Positions 57,671 to 64,000 of a stretch of 64,000 nucleotides of DNA are shown here, one piece after another. Made by a program: the position numbers and the translations under genes. Position 1 is the stretch's first letter. Each line of letters starts with the position of its first letter. Source of the stretch: Linanthus parryae (lineage: Eukaryota; Streptophyta; Magnoliopsida; Ericales; Polemoniaceae); contig JALGPY010000002.1 of the NCBI GenBank assembly GCA_023055425.1, forward strand, positions 138,565,927 through 138,629,926, in the 5' to 3' direction. Under the pieces are notes generated by a model. It ran no database searches. It saw only the letters and a program-made list of their open reading frames with translations, and had not been told where the DNA came from.

Positions 57671-59236
57671 TAAAAGAAAAAGCATTTGCTGGAGAAGAAC
57701 ATTTAACACGTAAACTCAATAAATCTCAAGTAAGTAATACATATCTTTTTTATTTTTAATGAAAAAGAGACGAGACTAAACCGACCCATCATTAGACCTA
57801 TGAAATCAAGGGATTGAGTAGCCCCCGTTTCCGTACAGGCTTGTAGCTCTCTGGGTAATGTGTGTTACTAAATGGACCTAGGTGGGCGGTTTAAACTCCA
57901 GAGTGCCCATTTACCTAGCCTACAGTACAGAATAGTAACGCTTCCAAATTAAGAAAATAAGTAGTGGGTCGGCAGGTTGATCAGACAGTTGGTTGTGAGC
58001 CCAAGCTTGGCAATCCAAGCCTCCAATTGAAAACAAAGATTAAATTTAATGTGATTAATGGCAGAAGCCATCCCATATTCCCATCCCTTGCAATCAAAAT
58101 CCACCTGTCCTACATCTCGTTTTATTAAATTATTTTCTAATTTTTTGCACTGATTAACAAACTTGGAAAGTAAAATGGGTGCTTTCATTTTAATTCTGAA
58201 GACCTAACAGCCAAGAATAACAATTCCAATTAAGTTTCTCGTGGAACCATCTGATGAAGGACCTCTTTTGTTGTCTTCCAAACTGATGTTTGATACTTTG
58301 GGTCTACCAGCATCCACAAGAAACTTACTCTGACGAAGATTCAAGTCATTGGCATATCATAAGCTGGTCATCTCTTCGCTTATGTTAATCTTATTTGGTG
58401 ATTTTATTTTGCTACATTCTCCTGAAATGATTCTGCTTTGACCACAGTACATCCAAGGTCCATATGGTGAAATTAAAGTGACACATTTGCCTTCTCTCTT
58501 TGAAGGATTTTTATTATTCTTTTTTTGCTCTAGTTGCAACTTATCGCCCTTACTCAATTAATTTCAAGGACATTCCCAAACACAAGTCTAGAGCAAGAAA
58601 TCTTGTACCGTTGCACACAAAACACCCTTCGTGTGACAAACTCAATATCTCACCAATTGAGGTAGAGAAAGTCAATCATTTGGCGGTGAACAACAAGAGT
58701 ATGAATCAATTGGGAAAATAAGATTCAAAAGATACTGAATTCAAAACCCAATTCTTAAATATACCCAGAGATTTCAGAAACTGCAACGAAGTGAGTAACA
58801 AGTTAATGGGCCATATTCCACACAAAATATATATATATATATATATTAATGGGCCATAGCTTCAATAAGAAGGTACCTCTTTGAGAACAGTTTCACCATC
58901 GTTAACAATTTTAGGAGGTCCATACTTGTTCTGGAGCACCACATTCCTACCCTTTGGACCCAAAGTCGCTCCAACCAGCTCCGCCACCAAGTCCACCCCT
59001 GCCTGCACCAAACAAAACAATCCCGTTACGAAATTTTCCGGCAACTGCAATTCAAGCATTCAGATTCTCCGGAAACAAACCTTGAGCTTTCTTGTGGTGG
59101 AACCATCGTGGTTGAAATAAAGCTCTTTGGCCACGGCACTTATCTTCAAATTAGAGATTGACGGTTTCCTTCTGAAGGTAGGCATTGTTGGGTTACTTGA
59201 AGAAACGGCGGAAATGGCCGCAAGAGAGTGGACCAT
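51084..59236 (-). CDS. CPN60B4: Plastid chaperonin 60 beta subunit, beta4 type (14 exons, 583 aa)
   Basis: GroEL-type chaperonin subunit folding proteins in the chloroplast stroma; Arabidopsis Cpn60 beta4 (CRR27) is reported to be needed for folding NdhH. Exons I assembled from GT/AG sites: 59081-59236, 58877-59002, 56037-56174, 55785-55880, 55381-55623, 55066-55300, 54380-54549, 53651-53728, 53467-53538, 53283-53387, 52949-53041, 52589-52681, 51196-51319, 51084-51106; total 1752 nt, in frame throughout. Seen: a Ser/basic-rich transit peptide (about 35 residues), [37 protein letters not shown] (nucleotide loop), [17 protein letters not shown], apical domain, [26 protein letters not shown] and [11 protein letters not shown]; the ATPase Asp residues are kept. 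It ends [16 protein letters not shown], unlike the usual beta1-3 tail, encoded partly by a last exon of 23 nt. The divergent tail and the GNAT neighbour favour beta4. Introns 2 (2.7 kb) and 12 (1.3 kb) hold repeats. Confidence 0.93.
51423..52281. mobile_element. hAT-like MITE in intron 12 of the Cpn60 gene (859 bp)
   Basis: Ends TAGGGATGGCAATC and (inverse) TAGGAATGGCAATGG, with 8-bp flanks TTTAAGTA (51415-51422) and TTTAAGTC (52282-52289), seven of eight matching. The left half is GC-rich (GGGCCG and CGGGTC-type repeats, 51460-51820); the right half repeats GATCCGAT (52150-52260). Non-coding. Confidence 0.75.
57553..57895. repeat. 42-bp direct repeats around an (AAT)n microsatellite in intron 2
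   Basis: 57553-57594 and 57852-57893 share TGGGTAATGTGTGTTACTAA, ATGGACCTAGGTGGGCGG and TTTAA without visible change. Between them are (AAT) repeats (about 57593-57670) and about 180 bp of unique sequence. Confidence 0.85.
58829..58846. repeat. (TA)n microsatellite in intron 2
   Basis: About nine TA units, bounded on each side by TTAATGGGCCATA (about 58804 and 58846), a short direct repeat. Confidence 0.8.
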
Positions 59237-59664
59237 GATTGTTTAAGTGATATGGGCAGTAAACCGAGAGCAGCAGCAGCAGCAGAAGAAGAAGAAGAAG
59301 AAGAATCGTCTGTACAAGAATTAGGGAGGGCTGAATTGAAGGATAAGGAGCTAGGAAATATGTTGGCGCTATTAATCGAAAGAGGGTTAATTACTTTTTA
59401 GTACCCTTTTCTTGGAAAAAATCACACTAAGCACCCTTGCATTTTTTTGGCAAAAGTTCGCTTTAGCCCCTTGTGCGCGTTTTTTTTTCTTTATGAGTAG
59501 AAGTGCAGAAATTTATAGATAGAAGAAAATCGCTTTAGCCCCTTGTGCGCTTTTTTTTTTCTTTATGAGTAAAAGTGCAGAAATTTATGGATAGAAGAAA
59601 ATTGCATACAATAGATAAGAAGAAAGTGGCGTTAACCGATTCCTGATCTGGTCGGATGTCTAGA
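59237..59664. promoter_or_regulatory. Leader and upstream region of the Cpn60 gene, with a 72-bp tandem repeat
   Basis: On the - strand the leader holds (CTT)n and (CTG)n runs (59270-59305), common in plant leaders. Further upstream 59459-59530 and 59531-59602 are a 72-bp tandem repeat with CGCTTTAGCCCCTTGTGCGC. No clear TATA box. Only about 430 bp separate the start codon from the RNase H relic. Confidence 0.5.
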
Positions 59665-60045
59665 CTAATTTCAAGCGAACTTTGCCAAGCGATCCGGGTC
59701 CGCTACTTCAGCTCTGGACACCTTTTTGATTGTTAGCTGCCTGAACCGAGCTGTTTGATGGATAATGTCTGCAATCAGATTTGCTTATGCGTATCGGGGC
59801 TTCCTTGTATGCAAAGTGGTTGCTAAAGCAGCGCAATCAGTGCCCACAGTCACCTGCGATTGACCTTTTGAAGCTAAGTATCGGAGTGCGTGCAACAAGG
59901 TTGTTGCTTCTGCCAAAAAAGCTGAGGTGGTCTGAAAAGTGATACTGTCTTCATGGGAACGCTTTCCTCTTTCGTCGAAAAAAACCCATGCTCCCGCTGC
60001 TCTTCGTGTCTCCTTTTCCTAGGCAGCATCAATAAGGCAAAGGGA
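59665..60045 (-). pseudogene. RNase H domain relic (LINE or RVT_3 type)
   Basis: One - strand frame with three stops: LIDAA, then AAGAWVFFDERGKRSHEDSI, TSAFLAEATTLLHALRYLAS, VTVGTDCAALATTL, ANLIADIIHQTARF and ADRLAKFA-like. Asp, Glu and Asp sit in the positions of RNase H catalytic residues, as in the RVT_3 domain at the end of plant LINEs or stand-alone RNase H-like genes. Too broken to be active; no other LINE part is attached. Confidence 0.7.
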
Positions 60046-60076
60046 TGAAAAAAGCCTCATTTTTCGTATTGGGTAT

Positions 60077-61364
60077 TGTAAGTTCACAGGTTTCACAGGC
60101 TTGAAATACAGAGCTATTTCAAGGCCTTGAACCAGCTTTGAAAGCCTTGAATCACAGGTTTCACAGGCTTAGCTATTTCAAGGCCTTGAAACAATGTTCA
60201 AAGCCTTGAAACTGTCACACCTGTATGCAAATTCTAAAGGGGAGTTTTTCCGAGTTCTTCTGATCTTATTCTAACTCTCTCACCCCTATATTTGATATGT
60301 TATTACTTGATGATGAAATACAAAAGCTTGTAATTCACTTAGACTTCATCTAATTAACCTGTTGGACTTAGTTTTGCAGGGAAAATTTCATTTCCTATTT
60401 TTCAGGACTGGTTTCCTAATATTGGTTTTGCAGGAAAGGAAACATTAAGAGAATGTGATTCTCTGATCAATAAGACACTCTTGACAGCTTCTCCATCTGT
60501 TTAAAGACAAGATCAGAACAATACCTTTGAAGATTATGATCAACTATCCGTTGGAGAAGAGAGTCAAAGTTGTTGCCTACAAAATAAGAAGTTTGTTGCT
60601 GAAAATCAGGGATGATTTGCAGTGTATCTGAGCTGTATAAATAGAGCTCATTTTGAAGCAACAAAAACAATATTCAATGGGAAAAAAGAGAGACACAATT
60701 CAGGATTGACAAGCATCAAAGAAGCACATCATTCTCACAATCCATCTCACAGAATATCACTGCATTCTTCACTGCAGTTCCACTTCCAGTGTTCTTTTAT
60801 TCTGAGCTTAATTTGTATATCATTCTTATACTAGTTCTAGCTCTCATTCTCAAGGATTGTTCAAAGTGAACAATAGAGAATTCTTAGTTAATCAGTTAGC
60901 TAGAGCATGTACTAGATAGGTTAGTGAGAACCACAAGCTGTAACGAGTAAGGCATATCTCTATGCTTGAGATATAGGGCTTAGATTTTGATTAATAAGAA
61001 TTGTGTTGAAAATCCTGCAGAGAGAAGATCCTTGAGGTAGAGACGTAGGTTCAATTGGACTGAAATCAATAAATCATGTGTCTCTTGCATTTATCATTTC
61101 ATTCTCATACTTGTTTTACACAGCATTCAAACTAGTCTGTTTTCAAGGGTTTGAAACTCTTTTCAAGGCCTTGAAAAAGACTTGTCTGTTTTTCATTCAA
61201 ACTGTATATCTCTCCAAAGGCTTGAAACTGTTTTCAAGGCCTTGAACTTCATTGCTCTTCACAGAAATTCTCATCTTTGCAACAAAAAATTGGCATACTC
61301 TATTCAATCCCCCCACCCTTCTAGAGTATCTCTACTGCATTTCTACCTGCTTACTCCCCTTTCA
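60077..61364 (+). mobile_element. 5' LTR of a third SIRE-like copia element (1288 bp)
   Basis: Starts TGTAAGTTCACAGG, as in the - strand LTR at 20304 (TGTAAGTTCAACATG), and ends CCTTTCA just before the primer site. The CTATTCAATCCCCCCACCC signature lies near 61300. Palindromes: 60117, 60137, 60177, 60197 near the start, and pairs 61141/61161 and 61212/61232 near the end, all with a 4-bp gap inside pairs. Better preserved than the other two copies. Confidence 0.85.
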
Positions 61365-61366
61365 AT

Positions 61367-61378
61367 TGGTATCTGAGC
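61367..61378 (+). other. Primer binding site, tRNA-Met type
   Basis: TGGTATCTGAGC lies two bases inside the LTR end and differs by one base from TGGTATCAGAGC, the initiator tRNA-Met site of most plant copia elements. Confidence 0.8.
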
Positions 61379-61404
61379 TTGTATAACTGTATATATTTAA
61401 CCAT

Positions 61405-62425
61405 ATGGTGATCATGAGTACTGCAGGTGATGTTGGTTTCTCACAGGGAAGAGCTGCTAACAGAACTCCTCTATTATGTGGAGATAATTTTGCTCACTGG
61501 AAAGTCTTGATGAAAATGTTTATCATTGATCAAGACATAGAGCTATGGACCATCATTCAGAATGGACCTCACACCTTCTACACACAGAAAGATGGGATTA
61601 AAACTCCCAAATCTGAAGACTCTCTCTCTTCATCTGAATTAGAACAATTTTCTAAAAAATTCAAAGCTATTAATATTTTGTATTGTGCTTTGAGCACAAA
61701 TGAATTCAACAGGATTTCAGGCTGTAAGACTGCCACGGAGATATGGGATAAGCTTGTGGTTACATTTGAAGGAACTAGTCAAGTCAAGCAAACCAAGATC
61801 AACATCTATCTCAGACAATATGAGTTATTAAAGATGAATGCAGATGAGTCAATCAGATACATGTTCAAAAGGTTCACAGACATAGTCAAAAACCTTGATT
61901 CACTTGTAAAGCATATTTCCAATGAAGAAAAGGTAAGGAAGATTCTGAGAAGTATTCCAAAGGAAAAATGGGAACCAAAGACTACTGCAATTGAGGAAGC
62001 TCAAGATCTCTCATCCCTCCAACTTGATGACCTACAAGGGAAGCTCCTGAAACATGAAATATGCATGAATGAAGCTGATGGAGAGATACAACCTAGCAAT
62101 CAAGGATAAAGAGAATGAGAAAATTCAAATCCTTGAAATTGAGGATGATGATGAAGATCCATTTGCTTTGATTTTCAAAGCCTTGACCGAAATCCTTAAG
62201 ATGAAGAAAAACTTTGGAAACAAAGACTTCAACAGAGAAAGACACGGATCATCCAGTAGCAAGGAATACAAATGTAAGTCTTCTTCACAGAATAATAAAT
62301 CAAAAGTCATGAACTGCTTTGAGTGTGATGATGTAAGACACTTGATTAGAGACTGTCCACACAAGAAAAGCAAGAACTTCCTAAAGAAAGATCATGACAG
62401 AAGAAAAAAAGCTATGATTGAATAG
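61405..62425 (+). pseudogene. Gag of the third SIRE-like element, frameshifted and cut off
   Basis: Particle protein of a Ty1/copia element. 61405-62109 reads NRTPLLCGDNFAHWKVLMKM and WTIIQNGPHTF near the start, then EIWDKLVVTFEGTSQVKQTK and LRQYELLKMNADESI, the copia gag core (UBN2-like). A shift near 62080 moves the frame to 62069-62425, which holds the zinc knuckle CFECDDVRHLIRDC (C-x2-C-x4-H-x4-C). The frame ends soon after KKAMIE because another copia LTR begins about 62417-62421; protease, integrase and RT are not in the window. Confidence 0.85.
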
Positions 62426-63821
62426 ATTCCCTTGAGGTAATCTAGTTTAGTATGAAATTATTTTTGGCTAGAACATTCGTTGTACTATTTATTGGATATC
62501 TAATATAATAAAGTCCTTAGATTTACAATTGTGATGTTTATCTTAAATAACCCTAGCCCATTATAATGATTAATAGGACAATCATCTATAGACTAGTATG
62601 GGGTTGGATTGATATGGAGATATCATGATCCAACACATGGGTGTGCATTAAGGGTAATGGCGCACTGGCTTGACCCATCTCCGAGAAGGCTACATACATG
62701 TTATGTAAATTCACAAGCGCTTCTCGTGGTGACAACGGTATTTTCATCCTTAGACTTGAAGTCACTAGATTGTCTGGTTGTGGATTATTATGATTTTGGT
62801 AGTGTCAAACGCTACACCGTAACTGGGTAGTCATAAAGGCGCGTACCGGATACAATAAGAAGCAAGCTTAGGAATCGTAGTAGACGTAGATAGAATTTTT
62901 CCCTCCCACATAACGGGAGCAAATATCCGAGGCCACTCGAGGGATAGTGCTTGTGGAATGTCTGGCCAGACTCAAATAAATCAATATAGGATATTGATGT
63001 TATTTGCGCGAATAAGGCTATTCCTAGGATCGAGAAACTATGGATTGGATATACGAGTGTGACTTGTATGTCTCGTGTCCAATCCGGATATAGCGAAAAA
63101 GGGATGCGACAATTACTTGCACAAGGTTTGTCGGATCACTATTCTATTAGTTGGCTAGAATGGATGTATTGCTAGAGACCGCTTCATATTAGCAAATTGT
63201 TGCTACCAACTAGATAGAACCTATGGGGTCACACGCTAGATAGAGTTGAGCTAGATTTGGAAATTAATTAATTATAAGGATCACTTTGCAACACCTTGCA
63301 AACTTAGTAGGACTAATTGCAAGGAAGGGACTAATCTGAATTCATGTTGGATTAGGAAGGGCCTTTAGGTAGTTGACAAGGAGTTGTTGGACTAAATGAA
63401 GGATGCTCCTAGCTTTCTTCCCACACTAATTCTCATAACATAAGTGAGTGGGAGAGAACAAAGGAGAGAGCAAGCCAAGCTAGAGAGGCCGACCCCCCCC
63501 CCACCCTAGCCGACTGCCCTACCCGTCGGCCACAAGGAAGTCGTGGGCTTCCCTTGTTGCTCCTTGTTGCGTGATTTCTGCTTCCTCTTCCTCCGGTCCA
63601 AGCTAGAGCATAGGAGAAGGAAGATCTAGATCTCAACTCTAGGCGTGGATCAACCATAGAGACGTGACACAATTCACGTTACAAGTCATCACAGGAAAAA
63701 TCCTAAGGTTTGTAACATGATTCTACCTTTACCATCGTTATGATTCTCTTCCTGTGATCCTTGGAGGGTATTGAATGGATAATTTATTTTTCCACTGCAT
63801 ATCCATGATCAAAACCCTACA
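62421..63821 (+). mobile_element. LTR of another copia element, inserted in the SIRE-like gag (about 1.4 kb)
   Basis: Ends CCCTACA at 63821, one base before a perfect tRNA-Met primer site TGGTATCAGAGCC (63823-63835). The start is placed where the gag frame is lost; TG at 62417 or 62421 are both possible. A run of C lies near 63490. No gene inside; the frame at 62609-62830 is not supported. Confidence 0.7.
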
Positions 63822-63822
63822 G

Positions 63823-63835
63823 TGGTATCAGAGCC
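63823..63835 (+). other. Primer binding site, tRNA-Met type
   Basis: TGGTATCAGAGCC, an exact match to the usual copia primer site. The leader after it runs off the window at 64000; gag is not yet reached. Confidence 0.85.
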
Positions 63836-64000
63836 ACAGGTCGTAGAACATATATGTGGTTTATGTGTTACGTATTGATAGTGTTACACTTTAAATTAGT
63901 TGTTTATCGCGTACGAACAAATCAAGCATATGATGAAATTTGTCAATAATCAAACAAAACAAGACCTAGTTTTTGCATTGGATGCATGAATTAGTGAGTT

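Noticed and set aside
63433..63672. 79-codon - strand frame
   Set aside because: Lies in the copia LTR leader, low complexity with a C run, no motif.

Overview
This window is nuclear DNA of a flowering plant, almost certainly a eudicot. The signs are intron-rich host genes for plastid proteins, plant-type Ty3/gypsy (Athila, Tekay-like) and Ty1/copia (SIRE-like) LTR retrotransposons, L1-type LINE remnants, and Stowaway and hAT-like MITEs. I see no bacterial operons, no CRISPR array and no convincing functional tRNA or rRNA gene.

Layout. (1) 1-11009: the right-hand part of an Athila-type element on the + strand (element A): gag end, protease, RT, RNase H, integrase, a 3' ORF (ORF3) and a 1595-bp 3' LTR at 9415-11009. 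(2) 11015-18803: an older Athila-like element on the - strand (element B) with a 1461-bp 5' LTR, a tRNA-Asp-type primer site, broken gag and protease, and RT to integrase deleted. Element A appears to be nested in it. (3) 18804-28640: a patchwork in which two diverged 3' halves of SIRE-like copia elements lie head to head (19067-23540 on -, 23545-26566 on +), flanked by a duplicated 260-bp piece of a chromovirus-like LTR and followed by an integrase relic. (4) 28640-33000: a copia gag relic and a decayed - strand gene split by a solo LTR with a perfect 5-bp target duplication; a 653-bp tandem duplication copied the LTR edge. (5) 33110-33570: nested hairpins. (6) 35566-36150: an intact, intronless, GC-rich plastid GNAT acetyltransferase gene. 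(7) 36241-36750: an hAT-like MITE carrying tRNA-like promoter boxes. (8) 38857-41616: a complete non-autonomous LTR element. (9) 44759-44905: a possible 48-residue membrane peptide gene. (10) 45250-49440: a LINE relic split by a 2350-bp solo LTR. (11) 51084-59236: a complete 14-exon gene for a plastid Cpn60 beta subunit, closest to beta4. (12) 59665-64000: an RNase H relic, then a third SIRE-like LTR with gag, interrupted by another copia LTR.

Host genes. The GNAT and Cpn60 beta4 genes both encode predicted plastid proteins and are neighbours here, as their likely Arabidopsis counterparts At1g26220 and At1g26230 are from my memory of that genome. About 15 kb of transposon-rich DNA has accumulated between them.

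Most unusual signal. Two unrelated retrotransposon superfamilies here carry arrays of 16-bp palindromes arranged mainly as pairs with an exact 4-bp spacer (20-bp register). The arrays sit in the LTR and again between pol and the 3' ORF. The palindrome differs between families: GTCTTCGTACGAAGAC in element A, TAGGTCGTGCGACCTA in element B, TTTCAAGGCCTTGAAA in the SIRE-like copies. Both superfamilies also carry a 3' ORF with a similar-looking central domain. I propose, as inference only, that this is a site-specific DNA-binding system of the elements, possibly comparable to the anti-silencing factors of VANDAL transposons.
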